Assembly (NCBI GenBank): GCA_022478985.1
Contig: JAKSZP010009632.1
Span: 1 to 64,000 of the forward strand
DNA from: Massospora cicadina
Lineage: Eukaryota > Entomophthoromycota > Entomophthoromycetes > Entomophthorales > Entomophthoraceae
DNA length: 64,000 nucleotides
Reading direction: 5' to 3'
Notes under the pieces: generated by a model
Told to the model about the DNA's origin: nothing
The model's input: the letters and a program-made list of their open reading frames with translations, nothing else
Databases searched by the model: none
Shown: positions 23,347 through 32,240 of the stretch, one piece after another
Position numbering within the stretch: the stretch's first letter is position 1
How the letters are laid out: every line of letters begins with the position of its first letter
Made by a program: the position numbers and the translations under genes

Positions 23347-24130
23347 ATGGCAATATTCATGGATTCCTTTGATGATTTGAGTTTGCAACTGAAGGTGCCT
23401 GGACCAAAACACAGGACAAAACTGTTAATCTCTACCTTGGATGTTGGAAGTGCTGATCAAGTTTTTTGTTACCTTTCAGACAGTTCCATTACTTACCAAG
23501 AGGTCAAGGAGATGGTGATACAGTTGTTTGGTGGAAAAGCAAAGATGTCTCAGAAGAAAGCTGAGTTTCTGACCATTGGGTTTCAACAAAATGAGAGCCT
23601 CACTGCATTTGCTGAGCGGTTTATGGTGGAAGCACATGTGTTGATTGGGGCTGGGATTCTAGCTGAAGCTGATGTATGCATTGCAATAGCCTCTGCAGTA
23701 AAGCCATATCCTGAGCTTTACAACGTTATGGCCTCACTATTGGATAAAGATGTGCCATTGCTTAAAATTGTTCAGTTTCTGCACCGTATATCTGCCAACT
23801 TCCCTCCACCCAATATTGAGTGTATTTCCACTGTTGCTGGGGCCTACCCTAACCAGGGGAAGGAAAGCAACCAGTCAATGCAGATCATGACAGGCCACTC
23901 CCTGGTAGCAAGCCAACTGTCCCTTAACTGTTGAGCAACAACAGCCCAACTACTGATTTAGCCTTAACTATGCTGCTCATCAGCAGGCAGTCTACCAATG
24001 TGGGTCTGGTTACGCTGATCATCTTCAAAACAACTTTCTAAGTGGGTCAACTTATATTAATCACAGACGCAGGCCCTATGGAGTAAGTTGCTTTAATTGC
24101 AGTTGCACCGGGCACATGGAATGATGGTGC
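23347..24130 (+). pseudogene. Element D gag with CCHC zinc knuckle
   Basis: A 195-codon open stretch (23,347-23,934) carries the capsid-like core: LLISTLDVGSADQVF, ITYQEVKEMVIQLFGG, then FLTIGFQQNESLTAFAERF. After a stop and a linker, codons at 24,089-24,130 spell C-F-N-C-x4-H-x4-C, a complete CCHC nucleocapsid knuckle, interrupted only by a TGA three codons before the last Cys. Upstream of 23,347 a short frame from 23,024 overlaps the leader. Gag would package RNA and build the particle; the stop codons make this copy defective. Confidence 0.8.
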
Positions 24131-24629
24131 CCCAATCAACAGATCCCTCATGTACAACAGGATCAAGGTTATCAGGGAAAAATTCAGAGTGGAGTAGAGA
24201 CAGAACTCTCTACTTCCGCTATCTCAAAGTCATACTTCCCCCCTGAATCTATTGTATTGAAGGAAGTAGACGCCTCCCAGTATGATGATACATTCCTCTA
24301 TCAACAGCCAGTTGGGGGAGTAAATGTGCTGACCCAAGCACAATTAAAAATATGGCTGACCCAGGGTTTCTGGAGCAGCTAAAGCCTTACGCTTGCCAAA
24401 TGTTTGACCAAAACCTGTCAGACCAGCTGGAACCATTTGTGGATGCATTGTCTCTAAGAGAAGTAGAGGCCTCCTTCCCAGTGAATGCTATCATAGCAAG
24501 CTACCCTAAAGTTGGTGTGGGTATTTATAGGTTTCTTAGGAAAACGTGAACCGTTAAATGTACATGTAGTAAATAACTGGCTTTCATCTTACTTGGAGTG
24601 CACTTACTGTGATGTGGTGGTAGCCAAAT

Positions 24630-24900
24630 CCTGAGTACAAGCTATAATTGACACGGGCGCTCCTGTTAACATTGTCTCCACCAAGTTGGTGGCAAAGTTG
24701 GCTTTAAAACCTGACATAGAACACTGGACGGTGTATGGGACTGCAGGAATGGAAACTGCAGTCTCCGAGGGAGCATATAGCACACTTCCTTTGCGCTTTA
24801 GATCTGTTGTTTATTATGGCACCAGCAGTAGTATTACCAAATAGCCACTATGATTTGCTGATTGGACTGCATTTATGTGACACTATGAGGCTTTGTTGAC
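24630..24900 (+). pseudogene. Element D protease
   Basis: The codons at 24,638-24,690 read QAIIDTGAPVNIVSTKL, with an intact D-T-G catalytic triad (24,650-24,658), then HWTVYGTAGMET. The terminal strand (HYDLLIGLHL) is near 24,846-24,880, in another frame after a single-base shift. The protease probably began inside the preceding Gly/Ser-poor linker. A TGA lies just upstream of the active site. Confidence 0.75.
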
Positions 24901-25431
24901 ATGATGGAAGAGACCCTAGACATCCTGGGACAACGGATTCCCATCTATTTTACTTCCAGGGGAGTGCCAGATGACCCAATCCGCTCTAGTCAAATTAATC
25001 TCGCCTATAGCGATGGTGTGATACCTGTAAAATATCAGCTGATGAAGTGGAAGACCCAAACGCTCCCAACACAGATTTATGAGTACAATGGGATTCTGCT
25101 ACAAGCTGCAAACGCTTTTACTATCCCTTCTGGGCATCAGGTCATAATTGGAACAGAGCTTGAAATTGATATACTGGGCAGTCTGTATAGAGAGGTTGTG
25201 GGGCCTTATCAACAATCACGACTTGAACCTCATACGGCTCCTGGGTTACTGTTACCCAGGCAAGGGGAAGTAAAAGTGTTGGTAGCAAATCTGCAGAAGG
25301 AAGTGATGCAGGTTCAGCGGCACCAAGTGGTAGCTTACCTGCATTTGATCCCAATTGATGAGGTCCACCATATACATGACTTTGGCTCATGGGAAGATCT
25401 TGGCTTGCCTTTAAAACCACCTTTGGCGTAA
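24901..25431 (+). pseudogene. Element D divergent dUTPase-like domain and linker to RT
   Basis: An open 176-codon stretch between protease and RT. Residues about 62-156 follow the pattern of the dUTPase-like block in C, F and H: QAANAFTIPSGHQVIIGTELEI, then a PGLLLPRQGEVKVLVANLQ strand pair (motif 3 position, where the conserved Asp is missing) and HQVVAYLHLIPIDEVHHIH at the end. So the fold seems kept while the active-site residues are gone. The frame ends in a stop at 25,431; the linker to RT continues in an overlapping frame from 25,389. Confidence 0.6.
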
Positions 25432-26400
25432 TGACTGTGGTTCCTCAGGAGGCGCTCACTGGTCTATCAGAGGATCAGAAGGATAGGGTGATAGTTCTGT
25501 TCAAAAAGTATCACAGCATCTTTGCAACTGATGATCATGACTTGGTTGCACTTGTGGGGTTGTGCATTGGGTGGACACAGGAGACCACCCCTATCAGGTC
25601 ACGTCCTGTCTGTCACTCAAAGGCAGTGGAATAAGTTGTGTCTGCAGAAATAGATACATTGGTGGAACAGGGAATGTTGGAGCCATCAAAAAATCCTTGG
25701 TTATCCTCAGTATTAATTGTCAAAAAGAAAGATGGCTCCAATTGAGTAGTAATTGATTATTAGAAGCTTAACAGCATTACAAAAAAGATTTGTACCCACT
25801 TCCATGAATCAATGACACATTAGATTGGTTAGGTGGGGCCAAGTATTTCTCAGCTATGGACTTGATATTGGGGTACTGGCAGATTGAGTTGCCAGCAATG
25901 GAACAAGAAAAGTGCACTATAATCACCTCAAAAGGATTGTTCCAGCCTTCATGTATGCCACAGGGTTTGTGCAATGCTCCCACTATGTTCCAGCGGGATA
26001 TGGATACTATTTTGGGTGACCTAAAGCTGTCTTGCATTCTTGTCTACCTTGACAATATCAACGTGTTCTCACAAACGTTCACAGAGCATCTTGGACACTT
26101 AGAGCAAGTGTTCTGCCACCTGACTGATGCTAATATCAAGATTAAGCCCCAAAAGTGCCACTTTTTTAAGGAACAGTTGAAATATCGCAGCTTTGTGGTA
26201 GACTCCAAGGGGCTTAGCCCTCAGCCAACCAAGGTGGAAGCCATCCACAAGATGACTCAGCCAAGCAATAAACGGGACATCCAGGTGTTCTTGGGGATGG
26301 TCAGGTACTACCGGCGGTTCATTCCCAACTTCAGCTGTATTGGGGCACCACTCTTTGAGCTACTTAAGAAAAACGCTGTCTTCAACTGGACAGATTGATG
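25389..26400 (+). pseudogene. Element D reverse transcriptase, broken
   Basis: The N-terminal linker (EDQKDRVIVLFKKYHSIFATDDHDL) and fingers are in 25,389-25,790, with a shift and stops around 25,632-25,760. The main frame 25,856-26,398 has MDLILGYWQIELPA (motif A), FQPSCMPQGLCNAPTMFQRDMD (motif B), and CILVYLDNINVFSQTF (motif C), where the second catalytic Asp of YLDD is Asn. The connection region (RRFIPNFS) follows. The YLDN change should abolish polymerase activity. Confidence 0.85.
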
Positions 26401-26850
26401 TCAAACTGCTTTTGATGTATTATGAACCACGTTGGTTAGCGCACCTGTTTTGCAATACCCCAATTTTTGAGAAAGAGTTCATTGTGCAAACAGATGCTTC
26501 ACTTTCTGCCGTAGGGGCTGTGTTATCCTAAAAGAACGATGACGGTGTGGAGCACCTCATTGCATATTGTAGCTGCAGTTTAACTGGGTCTAAATGGAAT
26601 TACACTATGACTGAGAGGGAGTGTTTAGCTGTAATCTATGCATATAAGCAGTTCTGGGTCTACCTTCATGGGGTGAAATTCAAAGTGGTAACGGATCATG
26701 CCTCCTTGTGCTGGCTACAGAATCTGTGGGAACCTGAAGGGCGGCCTGTGCAATGGGCTTTGAAACTCCAAGTGTATGATTTTGAGATCATGCATTGACC
26801 TGGGGCAAAGCATCAGAATGCGGACTGTCTTTCCAAATTACCCAAAGTCG
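26401..26850 (+). pseudogene. Element D RNase H
   Basis: 26,440-26,531 ends in FIVQTDASLSAVGAVLS, the first catalytic strand. After a stop (CTA TAA), 26,547-26,798 reads EHLIAYCSCSLTGSKWNYTMTERECLAVIYAYKQF (catalytic Glu in TERE) and VVTDHASLCWLQ (third Asp). All three expected acidic residues are visible, although the frame is cut twice. Confidence 0.8.
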
Positions 26851-26858
26851 CCATTACA

Positions 26859-28100
26859 GTGGATGTGGCAGACTTAATGTACAAAAAGATAATTGTGGGC
26901 AAATATCAAGATGAGCCACTGCCCATGATCAAAGTGTTAGATGGGCTTAGGCAGGATACCTTCTTGCGCAATGGGGAATTATATAAGCAGATTGGGGAAT
27001 CAACGCTGAGTTTCCCAAAACCCTCTTCCCAGGCTGCATTAATAATGGATTCCCATAGAGCGGTAGGTCATGGAGGGTTGAAAAAGATGCTGGAGTTCTT
27101 GCGACCCCACTACTTTTGGGAAAGTATGCACTACTATGTGCTCAAGATGGTTGATTGTTGCCATCAGTGCCAAGTGGAGAAACCATACCACCAGAAGATC
27201 ACCTACCAGCTCATTAAGCCTCAGTTCGCATGACATACAGTTTTTTTAGATGTGGTGGGGCTGCTGCCAACTGGCACAAACTGCTCCAAATATATAATAG
27301 TAGCCATTGACCATTTGACAAGATGGGTGGAAGCAAGAGCTATCAAGGATTTGGGGGCTGTCACTACCGCCAAGTTCATCCTGGAGTGCGTTATACAGCG
27401 CCATGGCTGCCCACAATTTATCCTAATGGATAACAGAACCAATTTCACATCCCATATATTGGCCAAGTTGAACGAGCTCATGGCAATCTGCGGGGTTTTA
27501 ACTACCCCCTACCGCCCTGAATCTAACAGTATGGTGGAACGGGTCAATGGGATCATGGTAAATATTCTATGCAAGCTTGTAAATGAGAGGCCATCAGATT
27601 GGAGCACCCTTTTATCCTCTGCTGTCTTCACATACAATATTAGCTACCACTCAGCAACCAGTAAGAGTCCATTTCAATTGCTCTATGGATGACATCCAGC
27701 GCTGCCTGCTTTGCTTTACTCCTGCATTGAGGATACCAACAGAGTCAAACCCCACCGCTATTTTTCTTCCTTAACAGACATGCTGATCAAGCTCCAAACC
27801 AAGGCATATTCTAATAGTCTTGCCAAGAAGGTTCAGGATCATGCAGCTGACCAATGTAGACGCCACAGTCTTCCACAGTTTGGGTAGAGAAATTGGTCCT
27901 GTTTCATGACCAACATGGGTTTGGAAGAAGGAAAAAGCTTGCCAGCATATGGAGTGGGCCATTCAAGATCATTGAGAAAACTGGGGTAGACGCCTACACT
28001 ATAAAGGAAACTGTGGGGGGTCAAATTATTAACCGGGTACATGTGAAGTTCCTCCAACCATACAAGCAATATGAGCCTTATCATCCAGTTAAGGAGGGGG
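26859..28100 (+). pseudogene. Element D integrase
   Basis: The first frame (26,859-27,233) holds the HHCC zinc finger: HRAVGHGG for the two His and CCHQC for the Cys pair. The core frame (from 27,249) has LDVVGLLP (first Asp), AIDHLTRWVEA, LMDNRTNFTS (second Asp; the usual G is R), and NSMVERVNG (Glu), so the DDE triad is present. It ends at a TGA near 27,690. The C-terminal part (27,893-28,100) carries the GPY/F module (WSGPFKIIEKTG) and no chromodomain. It would insert the cDNA into the genome. Confidence 0.87.
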
Positions 28101-28103
28101 TAA

Positions 28104-28652
28104 TGTTGCAATTCCGATATGACTGGACAATGAGCCCAAAGTCATCATGGTGAAATGTATGGAATCCGTTGGAATTGAACTGGTAATGATAATTTAAGTT
28201 GCAAATTGAGGCGATATTGGGTTATTGGGAAATTGCCTTGAATAAGGTGATTGGGCAATGTCAACATTCAATGAATACTAATTAAATTGCCTACAATTTA
28301 GGTGATAGGAAATTAAAAGAATAACTAGTCAACACAAGGAGAATTGGTGGAACCAAATAGCCCAAGCAATGAGTGTGGTATCATCCAAAGCCGCTGTATA
28401 TAAGCATGATGGGCGATTAAGAGGAGTAGTTGGTTAATTTAGAAAAGGGAGCAAGAAGAGAGGATCCAGGGAGTTTATTATATTTAAATAAAGTATTATA
28501 GTGGGAGCAAGTGCCACATAGTTATTATTTTAACATTTATTCTGTTGTTACAAGGAACCATGATCATCATATTTTGGGTTCTATTGCTCAGTGGGCTAAA
28601 CTCTGTGCAAATCTCTTATGGCATATCCTCAGGATTCCGCTGAATTATAACA
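28104..28652 (+). repeat. Element D 3' LTR
   Basis: 549 bp, from TGTTGCAATTCCGATATG to GAATTATAACA, directly after the polypurine tract and before the GGGAT duplication. It pairs with 22,586-23,131. Confidence 0.92.
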
Positions 28653-29206
28653 GGGATAATGTGTTAAACCAGCCAAAATAACAGCAATGGCATCATCTAG
28701 AGGTAGCATTTTTGCCAGCAACAGAGGTTGAGCTTCACAATAAAATCGCTTAACAAAAGAGGAGATCAATTCTTCCTCTTGCAGACAAGGCATATAAAGG
28801 CCTGTTTTCACCTTTTTAGACTCTATGTGGAGCCAAATTCATCAATAAGGGCTTGCTTAATCTCCGCCCAGGCGCTGAGGGTGGCCATGGTGGGAACCAT
28901 TATCTTCTGAGCTACATGACTCAAGCAGGGGAGGATGTACCAGATTTTCTGCTGGTTAGTTGCTCCATCTATAATGGATTCATACACAAACAAGAAAGAG
29001 GCAATATTTCCCTTGCCAGGGGTAAACTTATCTTGAAGAAGGGGTTTATTGATGGTAGGAGAGGCCCTATAAGGGCCTTGGGAAGAGTGATGCTCAAGAC
29101 TTTTAAGGTGAAACAATGCACTGAATAGCTGTAGTTCTAAAGCTGCTAACCCATGGTTCAGATACAATGACATTTTTTGAATAGGAAATTTTTGGTGTAA
29201 AGGGTC
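28653..29206 (-). pseudogene. Element B gag, 5' part, and leader, broken
   Basis: The minus-strand frame at 28,823-29,173 starts MSLYLNHGLAALELQLFSALFHLKSLE and continues KFTPGKGNIASFLFVYESIIDGATNQQ, collinear with H gag (TPGEGSIASFLYVYEAAMDGAT). 28,629-28,811 has PLLLAKMLPLDDAIAVILAGLTH. Element D interrupts gag right after this. The conserved ATG at 29,173 is the likely gag start. Frameshifts separate the pieces. Confidence 0.8.
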
Positions 29207-29221
29207 CTGTAGTGAGCACCA
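29207..29221 (-). other. Element B primer-binding site
   Basis: The minus-strand sequence is TGGTGCTCACTACAG, three bases from the LTR end, identical to the sites of C, D, G and H. Confidence 0.8.
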
Positions 29222-29224
29222 CTT

Positions 29225-29948
29225 TGTTGAAATTTAGGATTATGATGCTTGCTGGTTCTAGTTGCATCTGAATTTCAACAATGTTTTGCAGGAGAGGTAA
29301 TACTATCAACTGCAGGAATAAAAAATTTTAGGGGGGTTTTATACTAATTATAATAAAATATCAGAATTTCATAAATACTAGATAAACTTGATTTTATAAG
29401 TTATTATTAGTGATATCTGAGGGGTCAAGAAGTGAACCCTATAAATATCTTGGCGCTTAGTATTTAATTGTGTTGAGGCATAAAGTTTGGATTAGGATAT
29501 GAATGTACAAATTAGGGAATATGGTGATTCAACCTAATGGAGCTCTTGAGACTCACCTCACTTTGATGGAATGGCTGATGGAGGGTGATGGAAGGTAGTA
29601 TAAATCAGCGGGGTAGGTTTAATATATTTTACCCAGAGATTGGGTAAAATATATTTGCTCCTTTTGGGACCCCCTCCAACCCTATAAAAGGGGTCAGTCT
29701 CTGAAGGTAGGTTGAACTAGATTAGTTGTAAGATGGGAGGGACCTCAGAATGGCTCCCTTGATTCTGCTGATGATTTGGAGTAACCCTGCTATCCAAACT
29801 CATGCTATTTTTCTGAGAAGTATTAATAAAGGTATTACCCCAATTTGAGGGGTTCCATTGAGAATCAGACAGGGTCTTTTGGCCAATATTATCACTTTTT
29901 TCATTCAAAACACTCTTTTTACAATATTGGACTTGTAATTGTCCACCA
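29225..29948 (-). repeat. Element B 5' LTR
   Basis: 724 bp, minus strand, from TGGTGGACAATTAC (right end) to AAATTTCAACA (left end). The right boundary is set by aligning the starts of the B and C LTRs; this leaves ACATA as flank, identical to the flank left of the 3' LTR. Confidence 0.85.
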
Positions 29949-29953
29949 ACATA

Positions 29954-31430
29954 AGGTATAATTATATAGATATAAGTAAAGTCCCTTTATTGAGGATATG
30001 ACCAACAAAAAGATTGGTCATGGTAAAACTAATTTTGGGGAAAATCAAGATTTAGGCCTCAATTAAATCATTAGGCTTGGAAATGACTCTAGCTAATAAA
30101 ATGAGGCTCCCACTTCTAGTAGTCTGATTTCTAAGTAAGCACAAACTTGAGACTTTGATACTAGCTGAAAACCCCCATCCTTAGTAACTTTACATTTTGT
30201 AAATGAATATAATCCATGTTCAAAAATTAAATATAATGAACCATCTTTGTTTAAACTATAATGGGCAATTTTTAACTCTGTTGATGTAATGCATGGGCCC
30301 CCATCACACAGTTTCTGGGGATTTACTTGGGTTTTATTGGCCTTAACCCAATGTTTATCTACAGTGAATCTAAGGTCATGGAGGGAATTTAATTTTAATC
30401 ATCCAGCCTAGCCCATCTCTTCCTTACCCTTGTAATCCACTCCCACAATTATATCATTTAACCATGACAGAAGTACTAACAATTAGTGACATCTGATCCT
30501 GGCATTTTTTATCATGACCAAAACTCCCATTTTCACTATCCTCTATCACTGATATTTCTTTTTAACTTTTGTGAATAAAAGTATAGAGTTTTCAAAAAAA
30601 AACCTTTAACCACAAGCTAAGGTAGCGTACTAACTGTCATAAAAGGTTCAAAACTAATTTTGGCTAGGATAAACAGTATTTCCACTATCCTCTCTTATCA
30701 TTATTAAACTAATGATATGTATTTGATAAAAAGGAAGATTTGGGTGGTTGTCATATGGGGTGGTTCCTGCTACTGCTGAATTTTTTAAAGTGTTTGCATG
30801 TGTGTGCAATTCCCTGCCAAAACTATGGCATGCAGAGCTTTGAAATTTTTAATATATGTGGATGGAATAGGGTCCGTATGCACTTCGAAGCCAGATTTTT
30901 AATTTTTATAATAATATATATATGAGATAAAAACTATATATGATTCTAATGATAATATCATTTTAGCTGAGCTGTTTTGTATTATTCAGTTGATTTAAGT
31001 CAATGGTTTGTCAAGCGGTTTGGTGTTATTTGGATAATTTGATAGGTTTAATGTTTTGGTAAGCATTTAATGATTAGTTAAATCACTAAGTTTAATTGAT
31101 TTTGGTTGAGTGTTTGGTAGGTTTGGTCTGATACATCAAGTTAATTGGTTTTGGCTGAGTGGTTAGTGATTAGTTTAGGAGAATTTAATTGGGTTGGGCT
31201 AGTAGTTTGTGGGTTTTGGTTGATTCGAAAAGTAAAATTGGTTTTGCTATGTAGTTTAATTATTTAGTTAAGTCGATAGGTTAACCACTTTCTAAACTTA
31301 TCGACGGCTATCTACCAATATAAAAACCAAAATAATTAATATTATCTGAAAATAATAAGTCGACGAAGCCAGGCTACTGCTAGTACTTGATAATTGGCAA
31401 TAGTTGGAAATTTCTACTTGGGATAAACTT
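29954..31430. other. AT-rich intergenic DNA upstream of RPS13
   Basis: There is no open frame above about 60 codons and no recognisable gene. From about 31,000 to 31,270 the plus strand is rich in T and G, with loosely repeated phrases such as TTAATTG.TTTTGG.TGAG.GGTTAGT, without a fixed period. Nothing else is supported. Confidence 0.6.
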
Positions 31431-31470
31431 TATAAAACAAAAACTTCAAGTTGATATTCTTTCTTTTCTT
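31431..31470 (+). promoter_or_regulatory. RPS13 core promoter: TATA box and pyrimidine tract
   Basis: TATAAAA at 31,431-31,437 is followed 20 bp later by an uninterrupted pyrimidine run (31,457-31,470, TTCTTTCTTTTCTT). A start at the C near 31,459 would lie about 28 bp from the TATA box and give a pyrimidine-rich 5' end, as on many ribosomal protein mRNAs. The leader would be about 39 nt. Confidence 0.55.
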
Positions 31471-31497
31471 AAATTTTAAACTAAATTTAAATCAAAA

Positions 31498-31986
31498 ATG
31501 GGTCGCATGCATGCTCCAGGAAAGGGTATCTCTGGCTCTGCCACCCCCTACCGCCGTAATCCCCCTCCTGGGTTAAGGCTAGTGAAACTGAAGTTGTCGA
31601 ACAAATTTGCAAGTTAGCTAAAAAGGGCATGACACCATCTCAAATTGGTGTTATTCTCCGTGATTCTCATGGCGTTCCTCAGGTCAAATTCATTACTGGA
31701 ACAAAATTCTTCGAGTTTTGAAGGGCAACGGACTTGCACCTGCTATTCCTGAAGATTTGTATCATTTAATTAAAAAAGCCGTTACTGTTCGCAAGCATCT
31801 TGAGCGCAATCGCAAGGACAAAGATTCAAATCCCGCCTTATTCTCATTGAGTCTCGCATTTACCGTCTTGCTCGTTACTATAAGAAATCCGGAAGCCTTC
31901 CTCCTAGATGGAAATAGTAAGTTTTAATTTTAAAAAGTGCTAACATTATTAGCGAGTCCTCTACTGCCTCTACTCTTGTTGCCTAA
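31498..31986 (+). CDS. RPS13: 40S ribosomal protein S13 (uS15), two exons, three 1-bp deletions in this sequence
   Basis: Encodes uS15, which binds 18S rRNA in the small-subunit platform. The start [12 protein letters not shown] is the family N-terminus (ATG at 31,498, context AAAAATGG). Exon 1 is 31,498-31,916 and exon 2 is 31,953-31,986, ending STASTLVA, the usual C-terminus; the spliced length fits the 151-residue family. Visible blocks include [61 protein letters not shown] and LPPRWKYESS. The frame is broken by three single-base deletions, near 31,570, 31,700 and 31,830, all in short A or T runs. There are no substitutions at conserved residues and no point nonsense codons. The intron and promoter are kept, so this is not a processed copy; either assembly errors or a very young pseudogene. 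Confidence 0.9.
31917..31952 (+). other. RPS13 intron (36 bp)
   Basis: GTAAGT donor, TGCTAAC branch site at 31,938-31,944, and TTATTAG acceptor. Splicing joins AAATA to CGAGTCC and gives WKYESS, exactly the conserved C-terminal sequence. This confirms a spliceosomal intron with fungal-type signals. Confidence 0.9.
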
Positions 31987-31991
31987 ACATG

Positions 31992-32124
31992 GTAATTATT
32001 TTTTTATAGCTGCAAATGATGACAAAACGGTTCTTAAAAATAATCATGTAGTTTACCAGTTTGTATTCACACTGTCTGATGCATTTTATATTCTATTTAC
32101 TCATCTTTTTGTAGTTTTCTATAG
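31992..32124 (+). other. Probable 3' UTR intron hosting a snoRNA
   Basis: A GTAATT donor lies six bases after the RPS13 stop, and a TTTTGTAGTTTTCTATAG acceptor ends at 32,124. The C/D snoRNA at 32,011-32,083 lies wholly inside. Intron-hosted snoRNAs are common in ribosomal protein genes. The donor is non-optimal and the branch site unclear, so independent transcription of the snoRNA remains possible. Confidence 0.45.
32011..32083 (+). ncRNA. C/D-box snoRNA, predicted guide for 25S/28S rRNA 2'-O-methylation
   Basis: Box C ATGATGA (32,016-32,022) and box D CTGA (32,076-32,079) are bracketed by TGCA (32,011-32,014) and TGCA (32,080-32,083), which pair as a terminal stem. The 16 nt at 32,059-32,074, just before box D, are complementary to CAGUGUGAAUACAAAC, which I recall as a fungal large-subunit rRNA sequence upstream of GUGGCCUAUCGAUCC. 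By the box D plus 5 rule the target is the U of CAGU. By recollection of yeast numbering this would be Um2347, the snR65 site; this numbering is uncertain. Internal C' and D' boxes are not clear. Confidence 0.72.
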
Positions 32125-32228
32125 GTATGCCGGAGCATATTTGTACTGACCCTGTCAGCAGCAGAATGTTACCAAGTAAAACCTTAACACTAATTTTTTA
32201 GGTGCCTTGTTCTGTGCAGTTTATAGAA

Positions 32229-32234
32229 AATAAA
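32229..32234 (+). terminator. Possible RPS13 polyadenylation signal
   Basis: AATAAA about 240 bp after the stop codon, followed by GCTATAGCAAATG. It is the first canonical signal downstream of the coding region. Confidence 0.4.
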
Positions 32235-32240
32235 GCTATA

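Larger units (their letters stand above)
22586..28652 (+). mobile_element. Element D: Ty3/gypsy retrotransposon inserted in B gag
   Basis: A plus-strand element of 6067 bp with a perfect 5-bp duplication GGGAT (22,581-22,585 and 28,653-28,657). The LTRs are 22,586-23,131 and 28,104-28,652, about 97 percent identical by eye. It has a primer-binding site, a polypurine tract (AAGGAGGGGGTAA, 28,091-28,103), and gag with a CCHC knuckle, protease, dUTPase-like, RT, RNase H and integrase in order. Only a handful of stops and frameshifts break it. It belongs to a different subfamily from B, C, F and H (shorter LTR, divergent dUTPase-like block) but shares their primer-binding site. Confidence 0.92.
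5017..29948 (-). mobile_element. Element B: Ty3/gypsy retrotransposon, host of nested insertions
   Basis: A minus-strand LTR retrotransposon flanked by a perfect 5-bp duplication ACATA (5012-5016 and 29,949-29,953). The 5' LTR is at 29,225-29,948. The 3' LTR is split into 5017-5206 and 16,028-16,567 by element C. Internal sequence runs from the primer-binding site at 29,207-29,221 through gag, protease, dUTPase-like, RT, RNase H and integrase to a purine tract at about 16,568-16,585. It is interrupted by element D (22,586-28,652) and by a 1.64-kb insertion (16,669-18,309). After removing the insertions the element is about 6.4 kb. It has many stops and frameshifts and is the oldest element of this nest. 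Confidence 0.85.

Noticed and set aside
30740..30925. Small hydrophobic open frame upstream of RPS13
   Set aside because: 61 codons of low-complexity AT-rich sequence without conserved features; expected by chance.
32176..32201. A 26-bp second 3' UTR intron behind RPS13 (GTAAAA ... TTTTAG)
   Set aside because: It has a branch-like CTTAACACTAAT, but 26 bp is too short for a known spliceosomal intron.
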